This document shows, in pieces, positions 36,242 through 44,554 of a stretch of DNA of 62,158 nt. The notes beneath the pieces were generated by a model that saw only the letters and a list, made by a program, of their open reading frames with translations, was not told the origin of the DNA and searched no databases. This stretch comes from Alphaproteobacteria bacterium (GTDB taxonomy: Bacteria; Pseudomonadota; Alphaproteobacteria; MPNO01; VGEU01). Every line of letters begins with the position of its first letter. The first letter of the stretch is position 1. Where the stretch lies: the NCBI GenBank assembly GCA_016869145.1, contig VGEU01000008.1, positions 1 to 62,158 of the forward strand. Direction: 5' to 3'. Made by a program: the position numbers and the translations under genes.

Positions 36242-37234
36242 ATGCGTGCCGGCCTCGCTGCGCTCTGTCTTCTCGCCGCGCTCGCGCCGATCGCGTCGGC
36301 GCGCGCCGAGGAGGTGGTCCTCAAGGCCGTCGTCGCCTCGCCGCCGACGCCCGGGCTCGCGGGGCCCTATGCGCGCGCTTATCTCGGCTGGATCGATCGG
36401 GTCAACGCGACGCTCCGCGGCAAGCTCAAGATCAAGCTCCTTCAGGGCCCCGAGGTGCCGCTGCCCAACAAGGCCGCCGCGGCGCTGTCGCGCGGGACGA
36501 TCGACGTCCTCCATTCGCCGACGCGCTATTACAACGCATCGGTGCCGGAGGGCGAGGCGCTCAGCGGTTGCGATCTGCCGCTGAGCGAGGTGCGGCGGAA
36601 CGGTACGTTCGACCTCCTCAACCAGATCTGGCATGACAAGCTCAACGCCCACGTGCTCGGGTGGTTCGAGTTCGGTGTCTCCTACGCCGTCTATACGACC
36701 CGTCGCCCGGCCATGTCCGACGGCCGGCTCCAGCTCGCCGGCCTCAGCCTCCGCTCGACGTCGACGCTCCGCGACTTCGTGTCGGCGCTCGGCGCACGGC
36801 CGGTCGCGATCAACGCCGATGAGATCGCCGCCGCACTCGATCGCGGTCAGATCCAGGGCCTGTCGTTCCAGACCGTGGCGCTCGCGAGCGTCGTCCCCCT
36901 GACGGCGGTGCGGTACCGCATCGAGCCCACCGTCCTCCGCGGCGCGAACCTGCTCCTGATCAATCTCGATACCTGGAACGGGCTGACGCCGGCCCTCCGG
37001 GAGGCCTTGCAGCGGCTCGCCCGCGAGGGCGAGGAGGAATCGATCCGGGTGATCGCGGACGAGGCCACGCGCGAACGGGCGGCGCTGATCGGGGCCGGGG
37101 TCGAGATCGTCGCCCTCGAAGGTGCGGCGGCGCGCGATTATGTCGGCCGGGCATCGGAAGCGGTCTGGGCTCGCGTCGCCGATCGATCGCCGGATCATGT
37201 TCAGGCGCTGCGGCTCCAGCTCGCCGGACGGTAG
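36242..37234 (+). CDS. TRAP transporter substrate-binding protein (DctP family)
   Basis: This 330-residue periplasmic protein has a signal peptide (LAPIASARAEE) and the DctP pattern: VPLPNKAAAALSRGTIDVLH, YNASVPEGEA, a central VSYAVYTTRRP and LRSTSTLRDFVSALGARPVA, and a late LLINLDTWNGLTPALREAL. The membrane subunits DctQ and DctM are missing. It begins one base after the LLM stop. It probably captures the substrate or a precursor of the hydrolase/LLM pathway. Confidence 0.75.
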   Translation: MRAGLAALCLLAALAPIASARAEEVVLKAVVASPPTPGLAGPYARAYLGWIDRVNATLRGKLKIKLLQGPEVPLPNKAAAALSRGTIDVLHSPTRYYNASVPEGEALSGCDLPLSEVRRNGTFDLLNQIWHDKLNAHVLGWFEFGVSYAVYTTRRPAMSDGRLQLAGLSLRSTSTLRDFVSALGARPVAINADEIAAALDRGQIQGLSFQTVALASVVPLTAVRYRIEPTVLRGANLLLINLDTWNGLTPALREALQRLAREGEEESIRVIADEATRERAALIGAGVEIVALEGAAARDYVGRASEAVWARVADRSPDHVQALRLQLAGR

Positions 37235-37247
37235 CGGAGACCCGATA

Positions 37248-37955
37248 TTGGACGAGCAGGCGGAACGACAGCCCGCGGACTCGGTCGAGATCGCCGTCGC
37301 GTTCGGGCGCGCCCCGCAACAGCAACGGAGCCGGTGCACGATGCAGCGCATCGTCCTCGCGGCGGAAACGCTGTTCGGCGCCAACGGCTACGAGCACACC
37401 TCGGTCGCCGAGATCGTGGCCCGCGCCCGGTCGTCGGTCGGGGCGTTCTATTCGCGGTTCAAGGACAAGGAGGGGCTCTTCTTTCATCTTCACGCGCGCC
37501 AGTGCCACCTTCTCATCGAGCGCATCAATGCGCTCGCCGACGAGAAACGATGGCGGAACGCGACGCTCGCGGAGATGATCGCCGGCATCGTCTCCGGCCA
37601 GTTCGCTTTCGTGCAGGAGCGGCGCGCAATGAGCCGGGTGTTCATCCAGCGGAGCGCGACCGATCCGGCGTTCCATGAACGCTACGCCCGCGCCTGGCGC
37701 GAGGTCGCGGACACGCTGCAGGCGCTCTTGATGACGCGCCGACACGAGATGCGTCATCCCGAGCCGGCGCGGGCGGTCGACATGGTGCTCGAGTTGCTGC
37801 ACAGCATATGGGCGAACGACGTCCTGCACCATGGCGCCCCGGACATCACCGGACGGTTCGATCTCAAGACCCGCGAGCGCGAGGTAATCGCGGCCTTCCT
37901 CGCCTATCTCGGCGCCGACGCGGGCGAGCCGGAACGATCGCGGTCCGATCGTTGA
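37248..37955 (+). CDS. TetR/AcrR family transcriptional regulator
   Basis: This 235-residue DNA-binding protein has a TetR helix-turn-helix: RIVLAAETLFGANGYEHTSV, then AEIVARARSSVGAFYSRFKD and KEGLFFHL, followed by a helical ligand domain. A TTG start (37248) is proposed because GCGGAGA lies about ten bases upstream and the only upstream ATG codons are in the preceding gene. A shorter start at ATG 37341 is possible. It lies 13 bases after the TRAP receptor, so it is co-expressed and could autoregulate through the inverted repeat at 34214-34242. Confidence 0.8.
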   Translation: MDEQAERQPADSVEIAVAFGRAPQQQRSRCTMQRIVLAAETLFGANGYEHTSVAEIVARARSSVGAFYSRFKDKEGLFFHLHARQCHLLIERINALADEKRWRNATLAEMIAGIVSGQFAFVQERRAMSRVFIQRSATDPAFHERYARAWREVADTLQALLMTRRHEMRHPEPARAVDMVLELLHSIWANDVLHHGAPDITGRFDLKTREREVIAAFLAYLGADAGEPERSRSDR

Positions 37956-38031
37956 CTGGCCGCCCGCTCGACGTCCGGCCGACGCGCAACCGATCACCGC
38001 GGCCATCGAACACTGTGCCAACCCGGAGACG

Positions 38032-39114
38032 ATGATGGAATTCGGCTATTTCACGCTCAGCGACAACCGCTATCCCGACAACCCGCGGACGCCGGAGCAG
38101 TTCGTGCGCGACATCTATGCCGAGGCGCTTCATGCCGAGACGGTCGGCATGAACTCGGCCTGGATCGGCGAGCACCACTTCAACCTGCTCGGCGTCAATT
38201 CATCGCCGAGCATTCTCCTCGCCAAGCTCGCCGGCGCGACGCGACGGATCCGGCTCGCGCCCGCGGTCGTCCTTCTCCCCGTCCACCATCCCCTGCTCGT
38301 CGCCGAGGAATGGGCGACGCTCGATCTCCTGACCGACGGCCGCGTCGACTTCGCCGCCGGTCGCGGCTACGACGCGATGGAGTACGCACCTTTCGGGGCG
38401 CCATTCACCGATTCGGCCGCAATCTTCCAGGAGGGGTTCGAGATCCTGTGGCGGGCATGGACCGAGCCCGGGCGCTGGTCGCATGAGGGGAAGTACTACC
38501 GCTTCGAAGACATCGAGGTCCGCCCGCGCCCGCACCAGAAGCCGTTCCTCCCCTTCGTCGCCTGCTTCTCGCGTCCCTCGATGCAGCTCGCCGCGCGCAA
38601 CGGCTGGAACATCATTTTCGCGCCGTTCGCGGCCTCGCTCGTCTATGGCAGCCTCGCGGGCGCGGTGCGCGAATATCGCGAGGAATGCGCCCGTCCCGGC
38701 CGGTCGCCGCAGCGCGCCAGTTGCAGCTATTTCGTCCATATCGCGAAAACGCCGGCGGAGGACGCCTATGGTCGCGAGAGGCTGCTCCGCTATTTCAAGG
38801 ATGCGCTGATCGACGCCTTTCCCGGCGATCCCAAGACCGCACCGCCGACGCTCGCCTATTTCGTCCAGATCGTCGAGATGCTGCGGACCATGCAGGCGGC
38901 CGATCTTTCCGCACGCTCGGTCCTCGTGGGCTCGCCGGCCAAGATCATCGCCGACCTCAAGGACATCGAGGCGGCGGGGATCGACGAGGTGATCCTCTAT
39001 TTCAACTACGGTCTGAAGCCGCACGCGATGGTCAAGGACCAGATGCAGTTGTTCATGGAGGAGATCGCCCCCGCCTTCGCCGGCAACCACCGGCGTCTGG
39101 CGGCGCGGCGCTGA
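38032..39114 (+). CDS. LLM class flavin-dependent oxidoreductase
   Basis: This 360-residue luciferase-family protein has MNSAWIGEHHFNLLG, ILLAKLAGATRRIRLAPAVV, TDGRVDFAAGRGYDAMEY, SVLVGSPAKIIADLKDI and YGLKPHAMVKDQM. It is more distant from the other two LLM proteins in the window. It follows the TetR gene by 76 bases. Two ATGs (38032 and 38035) are equally usable. Its stop lies in a 13-base direct repeat. Confidence 0.8.
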   Translation: MMEFGYFTLSDNRYPDNPRTPEQFVRDIYAEALHAETVGMNSAWIGEHHFNLLGVNSSPSILLAKLAGATRRIRLAPAVVLLPVHHPLLVAEEWATLDLLTDGRVDFAAGRGYDAMEYAPFGAPFTDSAAIFQEGFEILWRAWTEPGRWSHEGKYYRFEDIEVRPRPHQKPFLPFVACFSRPSMQLAARNGWNIIFAPFAASLVYGSLAGAVREYREECARPGRSPQRASCSYFVHIAKTPAEDAYGRERLLRYFKDALIDAFPGDPKTAPPTLAYFVQIVEMLRTMQAADLSARSVLVGSPAKIIADLKDIEAAGIDEVILYFNYGLKPHAMVKDQMQLFMEEIAPAFAGNHRRLAARR

Positions 39115-39133
39115 GACGGGGCGCTGAGACGGG
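39108..39133. repeat. 13-base tandem duplication over a stop codon
   Basis: GCGCTGAGACGGG occurs twice in direct succession (39108-39120 and 39121-39133). The first copy contains the TGA of the LLM gene; the second lies in the gap to the convergent histidine kinase. It looks like a slippage duplication. Confidence 0.8.
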
Positions 39134-39138
39134 GCGCC

Positions 39139-42100
39139 TCAGGCGACGGCGGCGGCGGCGAGGCCGCGATCGGGAATGCGCGTCGCGATCGCGGCGACGG
39201 CGCGGACGAGGCCGATCGGGTCGATCGGTTTCGCGATGTAGTCGTCCATCCCGGCCTTGCGGCATCGTTCGCGATCCTCGGCCATCGCGTTCGCGGTCAG
39301 GGCGATGATCGGGATCGAGGCGAGGGGCGCTGCCATCGCGCGAATGCGCCGCGTGGCCTCGAGACCGTCCATCTCCGGCATGTGCATGTCCATCAGCACG
39401 AGGTCGTAGGGGCGTGACTGCACGGCCGCAACCGCCTCGACACCATCGGCGACGACATCGACGCGATGGCCCACCTTGGTCAGGATGATCGTCGCAAGGT
39501 TCTGATTGATGGCGTTGTCCTCGGCGACGAGGATGCAGAGCGACCGCCCGCTCGCGATGCGGGCCGGCCCCTCCGGACGTCCCGGTTGGGATGCGGACGT
39601 CGGTGCCACGCCCGCGTCTCCGGCGAGGATGCGGCGAAGCGCGGCGAACAGCGTGTCGGGGCGCGCCGGCGCGGGGATCACGGCATCGGCATGGTCCGGC
39701 GTGTCGCCCCGCGGCAACGTCGCGCGGCCGATCAGGATGATCGGCGGCGGCGACGGTGCCATCTCCTCCTTCACGCGGCGGCGCAGGAAGTCTGCGACCT
39801 CGGGTGTTCCGCCTTCGTCGATGACGATCGCCCGGTAGGGCTGTCTCGCCCGCGACGCGTCGCGCACCTGGCGCAATGCCGCCGGCGCGCTCGCCGCCTC
39901 GTCGACCGCCGCACCCCAGACCTGTATCTGGCGAGCCAGGAAGTGCCGGCAGAACTCGGTATTGTGGACGACGAGGACGCGCGGCGCGCCGACCAGAAGC
40001 GGCCGCGGTGCGTCGTCGGCGATCCGGCCGAGGCGGACCGTCACATCGAACCGGCTGCCGGCGCCCGGGCTCGACTCGACCTCGATCATGCCGTCCATGC
40101 GCTGAGCCAGCTCGCGGCAGATCGCGAGCCCGAGACCGGTGCCGCCGAATCTCCGCGCCGTCGACGTATCGGCCTGGGAGAAGCGGTCGAACAGCGTGGG
40201 TCGGTGCTCCGGTGCGATGCCGATACCGGTATCGGCGATGCTGATCCTGAGCGTCGCCGCGTCGTCGGCGAGCGCGACGACGTCGACCGATGCCGAAATG
40301 CCGCCGGTCGGCGTGAACTTGATCGCGTTGCCGATCAGATAGAGCAGGATCTGGCGGATACAGCCGGGATCGTCGACGAGGACGGCCGGAACGTCGGGCG
40401 CGACGAACGTCGCGAGCGAGAGCCCCTCGCCGAAGGCCCGGGGCGACAGGATCTGCATGACGCTCCCGACGATCTGGTCGATGTCGAACTCGACCGATTC
40501 GAGCTTGAGACGGCCGGCCTCGAGCTTCGAGTAGTCGAGAATGTCGTTGATGATGGTGAGAAGTGCCTCGGCCGACTCGCGCACGGTCTCGGCGAATTGT
40601 CGCTGCTCCTTGTCGAGCTCGGTGTCGAGCAGAAGCCCGGTCATGCCGATAATCCCGTTCATCGGCGTCCGGATCTCGTGGCTCATGGTCGCGAGGAAGC
40701 CGGACTTGGCGCGGTTGGCCGCTTCGGCGGCGTCGCGCGCATCGGCGAGCGCTGCGGCGTTCTCGATCAGGGTGCGGCTCTGCGTCTCGAGAAGCGCGCG
40801 CGTGTCCTCGAGCTCGGCGAGATTGCGTTGGAGCTCCACTTGACCGTTGGCGAGCGCGGCTTCCGTCGCGACGCGATCGGTGATCTCGATCGAGAGCGCG
40901 TCCCATAGCATCGATCCGTCGTCGAGGGGACGCCACTGCGCGGTCGTGCGGACCCAACGATCCCCGCCGTCGTGGCCGTGAAGCCGGAGGTCGATGCTGA
41001 GCGGGTGAAGGCTCGCGTGCGAATCGGCGAGCGCGGCGACGAGGCGGCCGGATTCGATCGCATCGAGCGCGCCGCCCAGTGTCGCCGGCGCGGCCATCGC
41101 CGCGTCGGGCTCGATACCAGATAGATTGCGGATGCCTTCGTGGACATAGGGAACCGTCAGCGTGCCGTCGGCGCTCATGCGCCACTGGCTGACGATGCCC
41201 GGAACGCCGGCCGCGAGGCTCTGAATGCGCTCGTCCCGCTCGCGAATCGCATCGTCGAGCTCTTTGCGCTCCGTGACGTCGTGAAGGATCACGAGCGCGC
41301 CTGGCCGCCCCTTCCAGACGATCGACGCGGCGACCGATTCGACCCAGATCGTCCGGCCGTCCAGCCGCACGCGCTTCTCTTCGGCGCGCGCGACAACACC
41401 GCCGAGCTCGATGACGTCGCGGCGACGGGCGAACACCTGGGCGTGACTGTCCGGGTGCACCAGCGACAGCGCGTCGCGGCCGATCATGTGCTCTTTGGTG
41501 GCGGCGCCGAACAGTCGCCATCCCGCCTCGTTGATCATGACGATGCGGTTATCGCTCTGGACATAGATGGTGTCGGGCGAGAGGTCGGTGATCTTGAGAT
41601 AGCGCGCATGGGTCTCGCGGAGCGCCTGCATCTGTTCGGCGAGCGTCCGGCCGGTGCGGCGTTGCGCGCGCAAGAGGGCGACGACGTGTGCGGCGAAGCC
41701 GACGAACAAGAGGACCAGGACGATGAGGAAAGTGTCCTGGACGTCGATCACGGAACCGAGCGCAGTGCGCTGCGCCTCGAGTGCGGCGCGTTCCTCGGCG
41801 TGGGCGAACCGCTGCAGCTCATCGAGGTCGGATCGTACCGAACGATACCAATAGGCCAGGCGAACGACATGCCGACGGCGCTCGCCGTCGTCGATGGCGC
41901 GTTCCTCCGCTTCGACCGCCGCGATCGCGCGACCGACCAAGTCGAGATGATCGCCGAGCCGTTCGATCAACGATTGCCCGTGCTCGCGCCGATCGATCTC
42001 GAGATCGGGCAGCATCCGCGCGAGCGTCTCGCGCGAGCGCTGGCGGACGACATCGAGGGCGATCGCGTGTCCGGACACGGCGTCGTGCGTGACTTTGCCG

Positions 42101-42342
42101 TCGAACAGGGCCGGCGATGGTTCGATCGCGTCGACGAAACGCTCGATGGCGATGAACGCGAGGCGCGCCGCCGCCCAGCGCTCGCCCTCGGCGATGGCCG
42201 CCTCGGTGGTCGACACGCTGCGGCTCTTGGACATCAGACCGTCGTAGAGCGCGAGGAGGCAGACGAGGCCGGCGGCCAGATAAAGGAGGGGCCAGCGCGG
42301 CGACGACGGCCGTTGGCGCGAGGCGGGAGACACGGGTTCCAT
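39139..42342 (-). CDS. Hybrid sensor histidine kinase with PAS, pseudo-receiver and receiver domains
   Basis: This 1067-residue membrane kinase begins with a helix near residues 17-37, has a periplasmic helical region to about 200, and a second helix [20 protein letters not shown]. Then follow a PAS domain ([20 protein letters not shown]), a second PAS-like region, a HisKA domain with phospho-His555 ([11 protein letters not shown]), and an HATPase with [18 protein letters not shown] degenerate receiver, [17 protein letters not shown], lacks the acidic pair. The last receiver has [10 protein letters not shown] and phospho-acceptor Asp985 in [11 protein letters not shown]. No response regulator gene is adjacent. 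The 72-base upstream gap is AT-rich. Confidence 0.9.
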   Translation of the reverse strand: MEPVSPASRQRPSSPRWPLLYLAAGLVCLLALYDGLMSKSRSVSTTEAAIAEGERWAAARLAFIAIERFVDAIEPSPALFDGKVTHDAVSGHAIALDVVRQRSRETLARMLPDLEIDRREHGQSLIERLGDHLDLVGRAIAAVEAEERAIDDGERRRHVVRLAYWYRSVRSDLDELQRFAHAEERAALEAQRTALGSVIDVQDTFLIVLVLLFVGFAAHVVALLRAQRRTGRTLAEQMQALRETHARYLKITDLSPDTIYVQSDNRIVMINEAGWRLFGAATKEHMIGRDALSLVHPDSHAQVFARRRDVIELGGVVARAEEKRVRLDGRTIWVESVAASIVWKGRPGALVILHDVTERKELDDAIRERDERIQSLAAGVPGIVSQWRMSADGTLTVPYVHEGIRNLSGIEPDAAMAAPATLGGALDAIESGRLVAALADSHASLHPLSIDLRLHGHDGGDRWVRTTAQWRPLDDGSMLWDALSIEITDRVATEAALANGQVELQRNLAELEDTRALLETQSRTLIENAAALADARDAAEAANRAKSGFLATMSHEIRTPMNGIIGMTGLLLDTELDKEQRQFAETVRESAEALLTIINDILDYSKLEAGRLKLESVEFDIDQIVGSVMQILSPRAFGEGLSLATFVAPDVPAVLVDDPGCIRQILLYLIGNAIKFTPTGGISASVDVVALADDAATLRISIADTGIGIAPEHRPTLFDRFSQADTSTARRFGGTGLGLAICRELAQRMDGMIEVESSPGAGSRFDVTVRLGRIADDAPRPLLVGAPRVLVVHNTEFCRHFLARQIQVWGAAVDEAASAPAALRQVRDASRARQPYRAIVIDEGGTPEVADFLRRRVKEEMAPSPPPIILIGRATLPRGDTPDHADAVIPAPARPDTLFAALRRILAGDAGVAPTSASQPGRPEGPARIASGRSLCILVAEDNAINQNLATIILTKVGHRVDVVADGVEAVAAVQSRPYDLVLMDMHMPEMDGLEATRRIRAMAAPLASIPIIALTANAMAEDRERCRKAGMDDYIAKPIDPIGLVRAVAAIATRIPDRGLAAAAVA

Positions 42343-42366
42343 GCGGGAAAAGCCGTATGACAGTAC

Positions 42367-42383
42367 ATATACGACGTGTATAT
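42367..42383. promoter_or_regulatory. Palindrome upstream of the hybrid kinase
   Basis: ATATAC-GACGT-GTATAT, a perfect six-base inverted repeat, lies 24 bases before the kinase ATG within an AT-rich island that contrasts with the G+C-rich flanks. It may be an operator or part of the kinase promoter. Confidence 0.4.
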
Positions 42384-42414
42384 CGCGGCCTGGATTATCG
42401 GCTGATTAACGGCC

Positions 42415-44457
42415 TCACCCGGTGGCGGGGAGCACGAGCGCATCGAGGGCGACGAGGCCGTCCGTGCCGGCGCGGAGCGGGTTGATCTCGATCTCGGCGA
42501 TCTCGGGGTGGGCCGCGATAAGGTCGCCGAGCCGAACCAGGACCTGGGCGAGGGACGTTCGGTCGACCGGCGCAAGGCCGCGGAAACCGTCGAGGACGGC
42601 CTGGGCCCTGAGCCGGCCGATCGTCTCGGCGGTGGTCGCCGGGCCGAGCGGCGCGAGCGCGACGGCGGTGTCGCGGAGGGTCTCGGCGAAGATGCCGCCG
42701 AGACCGACCATCACGATCGGGCCATGGGCCGGATCGTTGCGCGCGCCGACGATCAGCTCGATGCCGGGGGGTGCCATCGGCTCGATCAGATAGCGGTGTC
42801 GCCCGTCGCCGATCGCGTCGATCCGCGTGAGCGCCGCGGCGAGATCCGCGGGCGTCGCGATGTCGAGATGAACGCCGCCGACCTCCGTCTTGTGGTGGAT
42901 CGAGGCGTCGAGGACCTTGACCGCGACGGGGCCGCCGAAAGCGGCGAGCGCGGCGTTCGCCTCGGCATGGTCGCGCGCGATCCGATGCGGAGGCACCGCG
43001 ATCCCCGCCGCGGCGATCACGGCCTTTGCCGCCGCCTCGTCGATCGGCCCGGCAATCGGGGCGGCGGGGGCGGGCATCGCGCGATCCGGCTCGACCGCGC
43101 GGCGCGCCGCGGCGCGGGCATCGCGGCAGAGGGCGGCGACCGCCCGCGCGGCGCGATCCGGCGTGTCGAAACAGGCGATCCCGGACCGACGCATCGCGGC
43201 GATGACGGGATCGACCGCGGCCGCGATGCCGGCGGTGCCGTAGACGACGGCGCTCGGCCATCGCGTGGCGTGCGCGCCGAACTGCGCCACGGGGTCCATG
43301 GCATCGGGTTCGAGGATGGCATAGGCGAGGACGACATCGATCGCGGGATCGTGGGCGACCGCCTCGACGATCGCCCCGAAGCTTTCGGCCGGCCGGCCGG
43401 TGTCGACGGGATTGCCGATATAGGTCAAGGGCGGCAGTCGCTCGGCGATCGCGCGCGCGGTGCCGTCCGCGAGCGGCGGGATCGTCTCGCCCGCGCCGAG
43501 GAGGGCATCGGCGATCAGGAGCCCGGGACCGGCCTGTCCGGTGACGACCCCGACACCGATCCGCGGTTTCGCCGCGAGCCGACGCATCGACAACGCGTGT
43601 GCCGCATCGAGAAGCTCATCGAGCGTCTCGACCACGACCGCACCGGCCTGCATGAGCGATGCGGCGGTCGCGGCATGGCTGCCCATCAGGTTCCCGGTAT
43701 GCGACCGCGCGAAGCGCGCGATGTCGGCACGCCCGACCGGCAGCGCGGCGACGGGCTTTGCCGCGGCGGCCCGCGCGACCGCCGCATAGAGGAGACGTCC
43801 GTCCGGGACGCCCTCGAGATGGAGCGCGATCGCGCGGGTCTCGGGATCGACGGCGAGATAGTCGATCGCCGCGGCGAGGTCGACGTCGGGCGCGTTGCCG
43901 AGCCCGACCGCGAGGCTGACGCCGAGGCCGGCGGCGTGCGCGGCGAGCGCAGCGGCGAGATTGATTCCGCCCGATTGCGCGACGATGCCGATCGATCCGG
44001 CGCGAACGTCCTGGATTCCCGGAACGAAAGTCGCGAACAGCCCGCGCGACGGCCGCACGAATCCGGACGTGTTCGGTCCGAGAAGCCGGATGCCGCCGGC
44101 GCGGCAGGCGTCGAGGACCTCGGCCTGGAGCGCAGCACCCGCGGCGCCGGTCTCGGCGAAGCCGCCGCTGATCATCAGCGCCGCGCCCGCGCCTGAGGTG
44201 GCGGCCTCGCGGAGGATCGCGGGCGAGAATTGCGGCGGCACTGCCAGGACGACGAGGTCGATCGGACCGGGTGCGGCCGCGAGCGTTGGGAAGGCCTCGA
44301 AGCCGTGGATCGTGCCGCCGCGCGGGTTGATCGGCAGCACGCGTCCCGGGAAGCCCGCGATCGAGGCGAGGAACTGATAGCCCGCCTTCTCCGGCGCGGC
44401 CGAGGCGCCGATCACGGCGATCGAACGGGGATCGAACAGGCGGTCGAGGGTGCTCAT
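42415..44457 (-). CDS. Acyl-CoA synthetase, ADP-forming (acetyl-CoA/pimeloyl-CoA synthetase family)
   Basis: This 680-residue single-chain enzyme has a CoA-binding domain (PRSIAVIGASAAPEKAGYQF), a ligase-CoA domain with GPNTSGFVRP and GIVAQSGGINL, the phospho-His loop FARSHTGNLMGS, and from about residue 470 an ATP-grasp domain with PVAVKVLDASIHHKTEVGGV. It joins an organic acid to CoA with ATP giving ADP and phosphate. In soil Alphaproteobacteria such genes sit with catabolic genes; here the neighbours are a kinase and a molybdenum hydroxylase. It is divergent from the latter across 97 bases. Substrate unknown. Confidence 0.85.
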   Translation of the reverse strand: MSTLDRLFDPRSIAVIGASAAPEKAGYQFLASIAGFPGRVLPINPRGGTIHGFEAFPTLAAAPGPIDLVVLAVPPQFSPAILREAATSGAGAALMISGGFAETGAAGAALQAEVLDACRAGGIRLLGPNTSGFVRPSRGLFATFVPGIQDVRAGSIGIVAQSGGINLAAALAAHAAGLGVSLAVGLGNAPDVDLAAAIDYLAVDPETRAIALHLEGVPDGRLLYAAVARAAAAKPVAALPVGRADIARFARSHTGNLMGSHAATAASLMQAGAVVVETLDELLDAAHALSMRRLAAKPRIGVGVVTGQAGPGLLIADALLGAGETIPPLADGTARAIAERLPPLTYIGNPVDTGRPAESFGAIVEAVAHDPAIDVVLAYAILEPDAMDPVAQFGAHATRWPSAVVYGTAGIAAAVDPVIAAMRRSGIACFDTPDRAARAVAALCRDARAAARRAVEPDRAMPAPAAPIAGPIDEAAAKAVIAAAGIAVPPHRIARDHAEANAALAAFGGPVAVKVLDASIHHKTEVGGVHLDIATPADLAAALTRIDAIGDGRHRYLIEPMAPPGIELIVGARNDPAHGPIVMVGLGGIFAETLRDTAVALAPLGPATTAETIGRLRAQAVLDGFRGLAPVDRTSLAQVLVRLGDLIAAHPEIAEIEINPLRAGTDGLVALDALVLPATG

Positions 44458-44500
44458 CGCGGCGGAGGCTAGTGTATTGCAGGCTTCGGGGGAACCGGGG

Positions 44501-44529
44501 TTGTTCGCGCCCTCGCCCGAGGGCTAAAT
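44501..44529 (+). promoter_or_regulatory. Candidate promoter of the molybdenum hydroxylase gene
   Basis: TTGTTC (44501-44506), 17 bases and CTAAAT (44524-44529). The spacer and the start of the -10 form the palindrome GCCCTCG-CC-CGAGGGC. It resembles the ispG promoter candidate at 32754-32782 in both -35 and spacer sequence. Confidence 0.4.
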
Positions 44530-44554
44530 GCGCCGTCGCGATGGGGGAGGAGAG

